DNA of 64,000 nucleotides from Parvularculaceae bacterium (GTDB lineage Bacteria > Pseudomonadota > Alphaproteobacteria > Caulobacterales > Parvularculaceae): the NCBI GenBank assembly GCA_028280115.1, contig JANQMJ010000017.1:186001-250000 (forward strand), written 5' to 3'. Positions 43,790-51,551 of the stretch are shown in pieces. The translations under genes and the position numbers were made by a program. The notes under the pieces were generated by a model. The model was not told where the DNA came from. It worked only from the letters and a program-made list of their open reading frames with translations, and made no database searches. Position 1 is the stretch's first letter, and each line of letters opens with the position of its first letter.

Positions 43790-44329
43790 TTAAAGCGCTT
43801 TGAGCGCGGCGACGTGGCGCCGCGCTTCCTCGACATAGTGCACGGCCGCCATCAGCGCGTGTTTGTCCTCGCCTTCCCTAAGGTCGCGGAATTTGCGCGC
43901 GGGCACGCCCGCCCACATTTCGCCGGGGGGCACGATCTTTTTCGGACTTAAAAACGCGCCGGCGGCGAGCATGGCGCCGGTGCTGACCACCGAGCCGTCG
44001 AGCATGGTCGCTTTCATGCCGACAAAGCCGCCCTCTTCGACGGTCGCGCCGTGCAGCATGCAACGATGGCCGATCAGCGCGTTCTCGCCGATCACCGTCG
44101 GCACGCCGCCCATCTCGGGTTCGTCTGCATGGATGACCGTGCCGTCCTGAACGTTGACGTTTTTGCCGATGACGATCTTGTTGGAATCGCCGCGCAACAC
44201 GCAGCCATACCAAATCGATGCGTTTTCATGCACCTCGACATTCCCGCACACCACTGCGCCGGGCGCGATGAAGGCGGTTTCGTGGATCTTCGGTTCCTTG
44301 CCGGCGACGGCGAAGATGAGCGGTTTCAT
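43790..44329 (-). CDS. Gamma carbonic anhydrase-like hexapeptide-repeat protein
   Basis: 179 residues from the ATG at 44329, which overlaps the upstream stop as ATGA. Left-handed beta-helix repeats run over residues 20-140 (VHENASIWYGCVLRGD, NVQDGTVIHAD, IGHRCMLHGATVEEGG). Zinc ligand His residues are in VIHAD and IGHRCMLHGA. Members of this family are gamma carbonic anhydrases or close relatives without proven activity (YrdA, PaaY). It is the last gene of a three-gene overlapping operon after maiA. Confidence 0.9.
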   Translation of the reverse strand: MKPLIFAVAGKEPKIHETAFIAPGAVVCGNVEVHENASIWYGCVLRGDSNKIVIGKNVNVQDGTVIHADEPEMGGVPTVIGENALIGHRCMLHGATVEEGGFVGMKATMLDGSVVSTGAMLAAGAFLSPKKIVPPGEMWAGVPARKFRDLREGEDKHALMAAVHYVEEARRHVAALKAL

Positions 44330-44634
44330 AGTTTTTGACTGTTCCAAGCTTTCCAAATTTCCTGCGCAATTCCTCGGTATTTTTCTTTTGGGCCAGCTAT
44401 TACAGGATCAAACCATTTTGAGAATTCCTGATGCACAATATCCAGAACAATATCTTCACTCAACACGCCTTTAAGGCGAGGCAAAATCGTGCCAACTTCC
44501 GGTTCATATTCGTCGGTGTTTGCGCCAAAGTTTATGCCGATAGGGTCGTGACGGAATAGTATTTCACTAATTTCGCGATAGAGTTCTCGATATTGCGCCC
44601 TCAACAATCGTCGATTTTCGCGTTCGGTTGTCAC
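44326..44634 (-). CDS. AT-rich inserted gene, hypothetical 102-residue protein
   Basis: The GTG start at 44634 overlaps the maiA TGA stop (GTGA), and the TGA stop overlaps the next ATG (ATGA), so it is translationally coupled on both sides. Its GC content (by eye about 45%) is far below the 64% around it, which suggests recent transfer. The product is a soluble helical protein: LLRAQYRELYREISEILFRHDPIGINFG, NTDEYEPEVGTILPRLKG, LDIVHQEFSKWFDP and YRGIAQEIWKAW. I recall similar small stand-alone proteins with DPxGxxF and EYxPExxTILPRL motifs in unrelated bacteria, without known function. Confidence 0.8.
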   Translation of the reverse strand: MTTERENRRLLRAQYRELYREISEILFRHDPIGINFGANTDEYEPEVGTILPRLKGVLSEDIVLDIVHQEFSKWFDPVIAGPKEKYRGIAQEIWKAWNSQKL

Positions 44635-45275
44635 GATCCGCCCGCCGCGTCCGGCTGGATTTCGGGGCGGGCTTTTGCAAAGGCGGGATGGGTCTGACAG
44701 CGCTCGTAGATTTCGTTCATGCGTTTGAGCCCTGAAACATCTATGCCGAAGCGCATGGCGCCGTACATCTGCGGCACGAGGCAACAGTCGGCCATGGTCG
44801 GCGTATCGCCGATGCAATAATCGCCGGCGGTCTTAGCGATCATTTTTTCGACTGCGGCCATGGCGCCGCCGGGAAACCGGTTGAGCCAGGCCTTCATGGC
44901 CTCGTCGTCGAAACCCCCGTCGGTTTTCAAAAAAAGCTGCACCCGGCGGTTCATGAAGGGCTGGGCCTCGCAGGCAAGGGTTGCGGCGACGGCGCGGGCG
45001 TTTGCGCAGGCGACCGGATCGTCCGGCAGGATCGGCGGCGCCGGGAACGCCTCTTCGAGATATTCCATGATCGCCAGGGACTGGGTCAGCACCGCGCCGT
45101 CATCGGTTTCGAGCGCCGGCACAAGCCCATGGGGATTGCGCGCAAGATAGGCCTTACTCGTCTGTTCGCCTTCCAGCAGGTTCACCGGCGCATAGTCGTA
45201 ATCGAGCCCTTTAAGCGCCAGGGCGATGCGCACGCGATAGGTCGCGCTCGACCGCCAGTATCCGTATAGTTTCAT
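44631..45275 (-). CDS. maiA: Maleylacetoacetate isomerase
   Basis: 214 residues from the ATG at 45275, which gives the usual zeta-class GST start MKLYGYWRSSATYRVRIALALKG with the SSxxYRVRIAL motif. Others are NPHGLVPALE, ILTQSLAIMEYLEE and IGDTPTMADCCLVPQMYGA. It isomerises maleylacetoacetate to fumarylacetoacetate in tyrosine breakdown, which fits hppD located 1 kb away. The other genes of the pathway (hmgA, fahA) are not in the window. Confidence 0.94.
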   Translation of the reverse strand: MKLYGYWRSSATYRVRIALALKGLDYDYAPVNLLEGEQTSKAYLARNPHGLVPALETDDGAVLTQSLAIMEYLEEAFPAPPILPDDPVACANARAVAATLACEAQPFMNRRVQLFLKTDGGFDDEAMKAWLNRFPGGAMAAVEKMIAKTAGDYCIGDTPTMADCCLVPQMYGAMRFGIDVSGLKRMNEIYERCQTHPAFAKARPEIQPDAAGGS

Positions 45276-45414
45276 GGTTTTGCCTGCACCGATAAAATTT
45301 GCTTCAAACTTATCGCGCATTCTTCTCGGTTTTTCCAATCTCTCACGCGACAAAATCGATGCGGGACTTATTCCCGGCGATTTGGCGAATGTTTAGAATG
45401 GGGCGATCAGCAAA

Positions 45415-46071
45415 ATGGCAATGCGCTTTCGTAAACAGGACGGGCCCAGCCCTTCGGAATTAGCCTCGCCGCGTCTGGCCAAGATGATGGCCAAAAAAGC
45501 AGCGCCCGCGCCGAAACTGGCGCCGCCCCAGCCGGTCGCCGAAGCGGTCCAAGCGCCCGCGCCGGCAGCTGAAACATTCGAGCAAGCGGTCGAGACCATC
45601 GAAGAGGTCGAAGACATCGCCGCTATAGAAGCGGTGGAAGAAGAGGCCGTCGCGGCGGAAACAGTCGTTCCCGAAGAAGAACCCGCGCCGGCGGCGCAAG
45701 CGCAAGAGCCGATCCCCCAGGCTACGCCCCAACCGGCGCCCCAAGCCGCGCCTATCCCCGTGCCGTCGCGCGCCGGCGATCCGACCGACGATGAACGCTG
45801 GGCCCGTGAAAATCTGCGCTGGAACGGCGACAAGCCTTTTCTCGACCTCGCCAATGTGATCCGCGTTTTGGAGCGTCACCCGGATTTCAACAGCCGCTTT
45901 CGCTATAACGATACGATCAGCAAGGTGCTCGACCGCGGCTCGGTGATGCCCGACTGGCGCATGATGGATGTCTGCGCCACGGTTCAGGAACGGTTCCTGC
46001 CCGAGGTCCCCGAAGAGACCTTCCTGCGGGCGCTCGCCGCCCACGCCAACCGCGCGACCGCCAAAAAATAA
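45415..46071 (+). CDS. Hypothetical protein with disordered linker and VirE-like C-terminal module
   Basis: 218 residues. Residues 1-125 are low complexity, rich in Pro, Ala, Glu and Val, with no membrane segment. The last 85 residues are folded: ENLRWNGDKPFLDLANVIRVLERHP, then FRYNDTISKVLDRG, DWRMMDVCATVQERFLPEVPEETFLRALAAHANR. The combination (gKP..LaNV...L..hP, ..f.yN.....v, D...v...vQe.fl.evs.etf..Al...A..nr) resembles the N-terminal helper region of VirE/phage primase-helicases. No P-loop is present, so this would be a domesticated or regulatory remnant. This is an inference from memory. Confidence 0.6.
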   Translation: MAMRFRKQDGPSPSELASPRLAKMMAKKAAPAPKLAPPQPVAEAVQAPAPAAETFEQAVETIEEVEDIAAIEAVEEEAVAAETVVPEEEPAPAAQAQEPIPQATPQPAPQAAPIPVPSRAGDPTDDERWARENLRWNGDKPFLDLANVIRVLERHPDFNSRFRYNDTISKVLDRGSVMPDWRMMDVCATVQERFLPEVPEETFLRALAAHANRATAKK

Positions 46072-46139
46072 GACGATCAGCCTTCCTCGCCGCAGGCGGC
46101 GGTTTGCATTTCGTCATTTCCCATCGGCATGGCATTGCT

Positions 46140-46237
46140 CCCCTCTCCCTTGAGGGAGAGGGGCCGGGGGTGAGGGTGCGCACTCATCCCTCACGCTCAT
46201 TCCCTCACCCCTAACCCCTCTCCCAAGGGGAGAGGGG
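46140..46237. repeat. Structured repeat R6
   Basis: Two hairpins flank an inverted repeat: CCCCTCTCCC/GGGAGAGGGG at 46140-46163 and CCCCTCTCCC/GGGGAGAGGGG at 46215-46237, with GGGGGTGAGGG (46167-46176 region) complementary to CCCTCACCCC (46203-46212 region). Similar CCCCTCTCCC elements are common in many proteobacteria. Only one copy is seen here. Confidence 0.8.
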
Positions 46238-46262
46238 AATGGCGTCGTCATGGAGTCGACAG

Positions 46263-46286
46263 AATTAGTAACATATGTTACTAATT
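46263..46286. promoter_or_regulatory. Perfect 24-bp palindrome, putative MarR operator
   Basis: AATTAGTAACAT is followed directly by its reverse complement ATGTTACTAATT. It lies 50 bases before the hppD start, and a MarR-type regulator gene lies right behind hppD. A palindrome of this size with TTAGTAAC half-sites is a good operator candidate for that regulator. Confidence 0.7.
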
Positions 46287-46334
46287 GGCCCATGCAAAGC
46301 GTGCGCTATGGCGCACCGGCAGGGAGAGCATTCC

Positions 46335-47402
46335 ATGGCCGACCTTTTTGAAAATCCTATCGGCACCGATGGCTTTGAATTCGTCGAATATACCGGCGGC
46401 GATCCAGACGCGCTCGCCGCGCTGTTCGACCAGCTTGGGTTCACGGCGGTCGGCCGGCACCGGTCGAAGGACGTCATTCATTACCGGCAGGGCGATATCA
46501 ATTTCCTCTTGAATCGCGAAGAGACCGGCCAGCCGGAAATCTTCCGCAACCAGCACGGCGCCGGCGCCAACGCCATGGCGTTCCGCGTCAGGGACGCCCA
46601 GCACGCCTTCAACGAAGCGGTCAAACGCGGCGCCAGGCCGATCGAAGCCAAGGCCGGTCCCATGGAACTCAACATTCCGGGCATTGAGGGCATCGGCGGG
46701 CTCAACGTCTATCTCGTCGACCGCTACGGCGCGCGGACGATCTATGATGTGGATTTCGAACCCATCAAGGGCACCGATCCGGCGAAAAATTCCGCCGGCC
46801 TGACCTATATCGACCACCTGACCCACAATCTGCACCGCGGCAATATGGATAAGTGGGCGGCCTATTACGAAGACATCTTCAACTTCCGGGAAATCCGCTA
46901 TTTCGACATCGAAGGCAAACTGACCGGTCTTGTGTCGAAGGCGATGACCTCGCCCTGCGGCAAGATCCGCATCCCGCTTAATGAAAGCCAGGACGACAAA
47001 TCGCAGATCGAGGAGTTCCTCAAGCGCTATAAAGGCGAAGGCATTCAGCATATCGCGCTGGGCACGGACGATATCTACGCGTCCGTCGAAGATCTGCGCG
47101 GCCGCGGCGTGCCGTTTCAGGATACGCCCGATACCTATTACGACAAGGCGGACGAACGCGTTCCCGGCCATGGCGAGGATCTGGAGCGGCTTCGAAAGAA
47201 CAGCATCCTGATCGACGGCGCGCCGACGCAGGGCCAGGGCCTTTTGTTGCAGATCTTCACCCAGGATGCGATCGGGCCGATCTTTTATGAAATCATCCAG
47301 CGCAAGGGCAATGAAGGCTTCGGCGAGGGCAATTTCAAGGCGCTTTTCGAATCGATCGAGGAAGATCAGATCCGCCGCGGCGTCCTGAAAGAAACCGCGT
47401 AG
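46335..47402 (+). CDS. hppD: 4-hydroxyphenylpyruvate dioxygenase
   Basis: 355 residues from the ATG at 46335, with AGGGAGAG 8 nt upstream. The iron-dependent enzyme converts 4-hydroxyphenylpyruvate to homogentisate. Metal ligands are His in YIDHLTHN (about 157), His in GIQHIALGT and Glu in IFYEIIQRKG. Both vicinal-oxygen-chelate halves are complete. It is the second tyrosine-catabolic gene here (with maiA), probably controlled by the MarR protein encoded downstream. Confidence 0.97.
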   Translation: MADLFENPIGTDGFEFVEYTGGDPDALAALFDQLGFTAVGRHRSKDVIHYRQGDINFLLNREETGQPEIFRNQHGAGANAMAFRVRDAQHAFNEAVKRGARPIEAKAGPMELNIPGIEGIGGLNVYLVDRYGARTIYDVDFEPIKGTDPAKNSAGLTYIDHLTHNLHRGNMDKWAAYYEDIFNFREIRYFDIEGKLTGLVSKAMTSPCGKIRIPLNESQDDKSQIEEFLKRYKGEGIQHIALGTDDIYASVEDLRGRGVPFQDTPDTYYDKADERVPGHGEDLERLRKNSILIDGAPTQGQGLLLQIFTQDAIGPIFYEIIQRKGNEGFGEGNFKALFESIEEDQIRRGVLKETA

Positions 47403-47411
47403 GCGCGCGCG

Positions 47412-47897
47412 GTGCCTGTTGCGTCAAAAAAAGCTGCGCCGACACAGCGTCAAAAGTCTCGCACGCTCGTCCTTGAGCGCTTTGCGCCCTATCGCCTTGT
47501 CGCGCTGGGCCATGCGATCAGCGGCCGGCTCGCCCGCGCCTATGCCGATGAGAATCTCACCGTGCCGGAATGGCGCGTGCTCGCCGTGATCGCCCAGGCC
47601 GACCGGGTCGCCGCGCGCGACGTGGTGCGCAAGACGCCGATGGACAAGATGATGGTCTCCCGTGCGGTGGCGAGCCTTGAAGAAAACGGTTTTGTCCGCC
47701 GGGAGACCAACGCCAGGGATCGCCGCGTCAACATGCTTTCGCTGTCGCGCGACGGCCGCGCCCTGTTCGAGCGCGTCGCCGCGCTGGCGCTTGATTACGA
47801 AGAAAACCTGCTTGCGGCATTGTCGCCTGCCGAACGGGCCGCCTTCGACAATGCACTGGCGAAACTGGAGCAGCGGGCGTGCGAAAACGACGCCTGA
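47412..47897 (+). CDS. MarR family transcriptional regulator
   Basis: 161 residues from a GTG start. Winged helix: ENLTVPEWRVLAVIAQADRVAARDVVRKTPMDKMMVSRAVASLEENGFVRRETNARDRRVNMLSLSRDGRAL with the DxR wing (ARDRR) and recognition helix. It starts 10 bp after hppD, so it is in the same operon and probably autoregulates through the palindrome at 46263. MarR regulators of tyrosine catabolism are known. The coupled lipase gene follows with a 19-bp overlap. Confidence 0.92.
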   Translation: MPVASKKAAPTQRQKSRTLVLERFAPYRLVALGHAISGRLARAYADENLTVPEWRVLAVIAQADRVAARDVVRKTPMDKMMVSRAVASLEENGFVRRETNARDRRVNMLSLSRDGRALFERVAALALDYEENLLAALSPAERAAFDNALAKLEQRACENDA

Positions 47898-48883
47898 GTC
47901 TTTTCCGTCGCCTGAAAGCTTGGCGGCGCAACTTAACGCGCACGCCTTTGCTTGCCATCGGCGCCGGCCTTTTCCTTTCCGGATGCGTTTCCTTTCCCGA
48001 TGCGCCGGCGCCGGTCGCCCCGCCGGTGCTTGCGGGCAATGCGGTTCAGAGTGTCGACGGCGCGCTTTTGGGCGTTCAATCCTGGCCGGCGGAAAACCCG
48101 CGCGCGGTTATTCTCGCCGTGCACGGCATGAACGATTATTCCAACGCTTTCGCCCTGCCGGGCGCCTGGTGGGCGGCCCATGCGGAGATTACGACCTATG
48201 CGATCGATCAGCGCGGCTTCGGCCGATCGCCGGGTTTTGGCCGCTGGCCGGGGACGAAAACCCTGACCGCCGATCTGCGCGCCGCGCTTGAAGCGGTGCG
48301 CGCCGCCCATCCGGATCTGCCGATCTATGTGCTCGGCCATTCCATGGGCGCGGCGGTGGTCATCGCGGCCGAGGCGGAAAGCCCGCTTGCGGCCGACGGG
48401 TTTATGCTCGCCGCGCCCGGCGTGTGGGGCGGCAAGGCGCTGCCGCTGGCTTATCGCATGGCGCTTAATATCGCCGCCGGCCTTGCGCCGGGCAAAACGC
48501 TGACCGGTGAGCGCGCCCGCCGTCAGGCCACGGACAATATTGATGTCCTGCGCGCCATGGGCCGCGACCCGCTGGTGATCAAGGAGACCCGGCTCGATGC
48601 GGTGCTCGGCGTCGTCCGCGTCATGGGCAAGGCCTATGGCCGCGCCGGCGCGGTCGACGGCGACGTCCTGTTCCTCGTCGGCGCCAGGGACGAAATCATT
48701 CCGGTCAAGAAGATGATGAAAACCGCCGGAAAGTTCGAGGGCGACGTCACGCTGCGGCGCTATCCGCAAGGCTGGCATCTTCTGTTTCGCGATTTGCAGG
48801 CGCAAACCGTGTGGCGCGACGCGGCGCAATGGATCGACGAACGCACGCAAGCGGCGCGGCAAGCGCGCGAAGACAGGCGTTAG
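47879..48883 (+). CDS. Lipoprotein alpha/beta-hydrolase, monoacylglycerol lipase type
   Basis: 334 residues from a GTG that overlaps the MarR gene by 19 bp. The leader has the lipobox LFLSGC, so Cys36 is lipidated. The hydrolase fold shows AVHGMNDYSNAF (HGxxxxS), DQRGFGRSPG, nucleophile Ser in GHSMGAAVV, Asp in GARDEIIPV and His in GWHLLFRD. This is the monoacylglycerol lipase/lysophospholipase pattern. The substrate is unknown. It probably shares the hppD-marR transcript, which ends at R1-b. Confidence 0.87.
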   Translation: MRKRRLSLFRRLKAWRRNLTRTPLLAIGAGLFLSGCVSFPDAPAPVAPPVLAGNAVQSVDGALLGVQSWPAENPRAVILAVHGMNDYSNAFALPGAWWAAHAEITTYAIDQRGFGRSPGFGRWPGTKTLTADLRAALEAVRAAHPDLPIYVLGHSMGAAVVIAAEAESPLAADGFMLAAPGVWGGKALPLAYRMALNIAAGLAPGKTLTGERARRQATDNIDVLRAMGRDPLVIKETRLDAVLGVVRVMGKAYGRAGAVDGDVLFLVGARDEIIPVKKMMKTAGKFEGDVTLRRYPQGWHLLFRDLQAQTVWRDAAQWIDERTQAARQAREDRR

Positions 48884-48920
48884 CGTTTCGCGCAATATCA
48901 CTGCATGTCCCGTCCTCTCC

Positions 48921-49023
48921 CCGTGCATTCCCGCGCAGGCGGGAATCCAGCGAACAGATAATGTCGGGCGAAGCCCGTCTTTTTTCTTTTACTGGATCCC
49001 CGCCTGCGCGGGGATGAGCGGGG
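48921..49023. repeat. Dispersed repeat R1, copy b (reverse orientation)
   Basis: Same structure as 20956-21059 read on the other strand: arms with CCCGC...GCGGG hairpins and ATCCAG/CTGGAT ends around an A/T-rich core. It lies between the convergent lipase and msrA genes. The sequence between the hairpins is the best conserved part of the family. Confidence 0.9.
48965..48990 (+). terminator. Intrinsic terminator in the R1-b core
   Basis: CGGGC-GAA-GCCCG is followed by TCTTTTTTCTTTT, a plausible Rho-independent terminator for the hppD-marR-lipase transcript. Confidence 0.65.
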
Positions 49024-49090
49024 ATATGGATTACGCGATCCGCAACCGACCCTAGGGGCGGGCCTGAAGCGCGCTGCGAAAGAAAGGGAA

Positions 49091-49169
49091 GTGCGGCGCT
49101 GCATCCCGGGCAAGCGTGGCGAGGGAAGCAGAACCCGGCTGCGTGTAGGAGCGCCGCGCAGCGCCGCAC
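49091..49169. other. Long stem structure, possible small RNA
   Basis: GTGCGGCGCTGC (49091-49102) pairs perfectly with GCAGCGCCGCAC (49158-49169), and inside it CCGGG (49106-49110) can pair with a CCCGG near 49134-49138. The right arm carries a tandem GCGCCGC that allows a second register. Nothing known was recognised. It is the rest of the 346-base gap between the lipase and msrA genes, after R1-b. Confidence 0.35.
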
Positions 49170-49194
49170 GCCGCCGTTATAGGCGTCTAGTCTT

Positions 49195-49229
49195 AAAATA
49201 AAGTTGAGTATTCTTTTAAATACAACTTT
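49195..49229 (-). terminator. Likely terminator of msrA
   Basis: Directly after the stop codon, AAAGTTG and CAACTTT (49200-49229) form a stem with an AU-rich inner part, and on the minus strand ATTTTAAG follows. The stem is AT-rich, so strength is uncertain. Confidence 0.4.
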
Positions 49230-49721
49230 TCAGTGTTCTTGACGTGCATCAATAGCGCAGATCCCGCCGCCGTTCTTTTCAAAATATTGCTGGTGATAGT
49301 CTTCGGCTTTCCACCATTCGCCGGCGGGTTCGATCACGGTGGCGACGGGCCGCCCATGACGTCCGGACGCGTCTTCGGCGGCTTTTGACGCTTTTGCGGC
49401 GGCGGCCTGTTCGTCCGAATGGGTGAAAATCCCCGTGCGGTATTGATCGCCCACATCGGGACCTTGCCGGTTGACCTGGGTCGGATCGTGGATCGCCCAG
49501 AATTTCTCAAGCAGCGTTTCGTAGGAAACGACGGTCGGATCGAACGTTATCCGCACCGCTTCGGCATGGCCCGTGCCCTTGCGGCATACCTCTTCATAAG
49601 TCGGCTCAGACTTGTGTCCGCCGGTATAGCCGACTTCCGTGGCGATGACGCCGCCCGTTTCCCGGAAAGCCTGTTCAACGCCCCAGAAACAGCCGGCGGC
49701 GAAAGTGGCGATGTCGGTCAT
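49230..49721 (-). CDS. msrA: Peptide-methionine (S)-S-oxide reductase
   Basis: 163 residues. The catalytic motif [10 protein letters not shown] is at residues 10-19 with the nucleophilic Cys11. Other blocks are [34 protein letters not shown] and [23 protein letters not shown]. It repairs oxidised methionine in proteins. The usual C-terminal resolving Cys is replaced by a single Cys near the end (GGGICAID). It starts a short minus-strand group after cutA (60-bp gap). Confidence 0.96.
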   Translation of the reverse strand: MTDIATFAAGCFWGVEQAFRETGGVIATEVGYTGGHKSEPTYEEVCRKGTGHAEAVRITFDPTVVSYETLLEKFWAIHDPTQVNRQGPDVGDQYRTGIFTHSDEQAAAAKASKAAEDASGRHGRPVATVIEPAGEWWKAEDYHQQYFEKNGGGICAIDARQEH

Positions 49722-49781
49722 AAAAAGCGCTCCGTTTCTAAATCATCATAAGGGTCGGGATAAGGCGACTTGCAAGCCTCA

Positions 49782-50108
49782 TCACGCTTTCGTGGCCCGG
49801 GCGATCCAGTCGAGAAAGGACGCGCTCGACCCCGCACGCTGAACCGGCAGCGCGGCGATGCAAGGCTCGTCATAAGGATGCAGCGCCATGATCCGGTCGC
49901 GCGCCCGGTCGGCCGCCGCCGCCGTCGTTTTGACCAGCATCGGCGTTTCGGCCTCTGTTTCGAGCTTGCCGTCCCATTCGTAGACCGAGCGCATTTCGCC
50001 ATGGATGTTGACGCAGGCCGCCAGCTTTTCCTCGACCAGCGCCTGCGCGATGCGCCCGGCGGTCTCGGCGTCCGGCGCGGTGACGTAAAGAAACACGATG
50101 TCGGTCAT
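49782..50108 (-). CDS. cutA: Divalent-cation tolerance protein CutA
   Basis: 108 residues. The CutA1 ferredoxin-like trimer pattern is complete: [51 protein letters not shown] and [17 protein letters not shown]. The role is still debated (copper tolerance or other). It is divergent from queC. Confidence 0.95.
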   Translation of the reverse strand: MTDIVFLYVTAPDAETAGRIAQALVEEKLAACVNIHGEMRSVYEWDGKLETEAETPMLVKTTAAAADRARDRIMALHPYDEPCIAALPVQRAGSSASFLDWIARATKA

Positions 50109-50179
50109 GTTGCGGGCGCTCCCTGCGGGGCCTAAGGATGGATGCGTTTTACGAGTCTAACTTGAGCGGCAATCAGGCG

Positions 50180-50890
50180 ATGCGCAAGCTCGATCAGAAA
50201 AAGGCGCTGGCGCTGTTTTCGGGCGGACAGGATTCGTCCATCGCGCTCGCCTGGGCGCTCGACCGGTTCGACCATGTGGAAACGGTCGGCTTCGACTACG
50301 GCCAGCGCCACGCCATCGAACTGGGCGCCCGGCTCGCCGTGCGCCGGGAACTCGCCGCTTCCTTTCCCCACTGGGCGGGCAAGCTCGGCGACGATAGCGT
50401 GATCGGGGCCGCCGGCCTGAAAGAGATCGGCGAGACCGCCATGACCCATGACGCCGAAATCAGGATCGCCGATGACGGCCTGCCGACGACCTTCGTGCCC
50501 GGCCGCAATCTCGTCTTTCTCGCGCTCGCTGCGGGACTAGCCTATCGCCGCGATCTGGGCGTCCTGGTCGCCGGGATGTGCGAGACGGATTATTCCGGCT
50601 ATCCCGACTGTCGCCAGGCGACGCTCGACATGCAGATGGAAGCGCTGCGGCTCGGCACGGAATCCGATCTGCGCCTGGCGACGCCGCTGATGGCCGTCAC
50701 CAAAGCCGACAGCTGGCGGCTGGCGGAACGGCTCGGCGGCGAGGCGCTGGTCGCGCTGATCAACGAACACAGCCATTCATGCTATCGCGGGGTGCGCGCG
50801 GTGCGCCATGACTGGGGCTATGGTTGCGGCGAGTGTCCGGCCTGCGTCTTGCGCGCCAGGGGTTGGGCGGGATATCGCGCGAGCCAATAA
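50180..50890 (+). CDS. queC: 7-cyano-7-deazaguanine synthase QueC
   Basis: 236 residues from the ATG at 50180; an ATG 14 codons upstream (50138) is also possible and cannot be excluded. QueC converts carboxydeazaguanine to preQ0 with ATP and ammonia. The PP-loop SGGQDS is at residues 14-19, then [26 protein letters not shown] and, at the C-terminus, the zinc cysteines [30 protein letters not shown]. The order queC-queE-queD is a queuosine precursor operon; the overlaps and gaps are short. Confidence 0.95.
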   Translation: MRKLDQKKALALFSGGQDSSIALAWALDRFDHVETVGFDYGQRHAIELGARLAVRRELAASFPHWAGKLGDDSVIGAAGLKEIGETAMTHDAEIRIADDGLPTTFVPGRNLVFLALAAGLAYRRDLGVLVAGMCETDYSGYPDCRQATLDMQMEALRLGTESDLRLATPLMAVTKADSWRLAERLGGEALVALINEHSHSCYRGVRAVRHDWGYGCGECPACVLRARGWAGYRASQ

Positions 50891-50891
50891 G

Positions 50892-51521
50892 ATGACCTAC
50901 GCCGTCAAGGAAATTTATTTCTCGTTCCAGGGCGAGGGGGCGCAGACCGGCCGTCCGGCTGTGTTCCTGCGCTTTGCCGGCTGCAATCTTTGGTCCGGCC
51001 TTGAGCGCGACCGCGCCGATGCGATCTGTAATTTCTGCGACACCGATTTCGTCGGGGTCGACGGGCCCGGCGGCGGAAAGTTTGAAAACGCCGCTGCGCT
51101 CGCCGGGGCGGCGGCGAAGACCTGGCCCGGCGGCGGGCGCCCCTTCGTGATCTGCACCGGCGGCGAACCGCTGTTGCAGCTTGACGATGGGTTGATCGAC
51201 GCGCTGCATGGGGCAGGCTTTGAAATCGCGATCGAAACCAACGGCACGCTCAAAGCGCCCGAAGGCGTCGACTGGCTTTGCGTCAGTCCCAAGGCCGACG
51301 CGCCGCTGGTCCAGCGTTCCGGCGACGAGTTAAAGCTGGTTTACCGCCAGGAAAAAGCCCCGCCCGAAGCCTTCGCCGATCTCGCATTTGACTTTTTCTT
51401 TCTGCAGCCTATGGACGGCCCTTCGCGCGCCGACCACACGGCGGCGGCGATCGAATATTGCAAACAGCATCCGCAATGGCGCCTCAGCATCCAGACCCAC
51501 AAGATCGTGGGCATCCCCTGA
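50892..51521 (+). CDS. queE: 7-carboxy-7-deazaguanine synthase QueE
   Basis: 209 residues. QueE is a radical-SAM enzyme of the queuosine pathway. The FxSFQGEG start (EIYFSFQGEGAQTGRPAVFLRFAGCNLWSG) is exact. The cluster cysteines are in the longer spacing CNL-(14 residues)-CNFC, as in other alphaproteobacterial and QueE2-type proteins. CTGGEPLLQ and SPKAD follow. It begins 1 bp after queC. Confidence 0.95.
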   Translation: MTYAVKEIYFSFQGEGAQTGRPAVFLRFAGCNLWSGLERDRADAICNFCDTDFVGVDGPGGGKFENAAALAGAAAKTWPGGGRPFVICTGGEPLLQLDDGLIDALHGAGFEIAIETNGTLKAPEGVDWLCVSPKADAPLVQRSGDELKLVYRQEKAPPEAFADLAFDFFFLQPMDGPSRADHTAAAIEYCKQHPQWRLSIQTHKIVGIP

Positions 51522-51551
51522 GGCCGCGGCGGCAAAAAGCACGGAGCTCCT

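Noticed and set aside
49091-49169. Small SRP RNA (4.5S) gene
   Set aside because: GGGAAGCAG resembles part of the SRP loop, but the conserved GGTCAGGTCCGGAAGGA-type apical loop is absent, and the fold does not fit.
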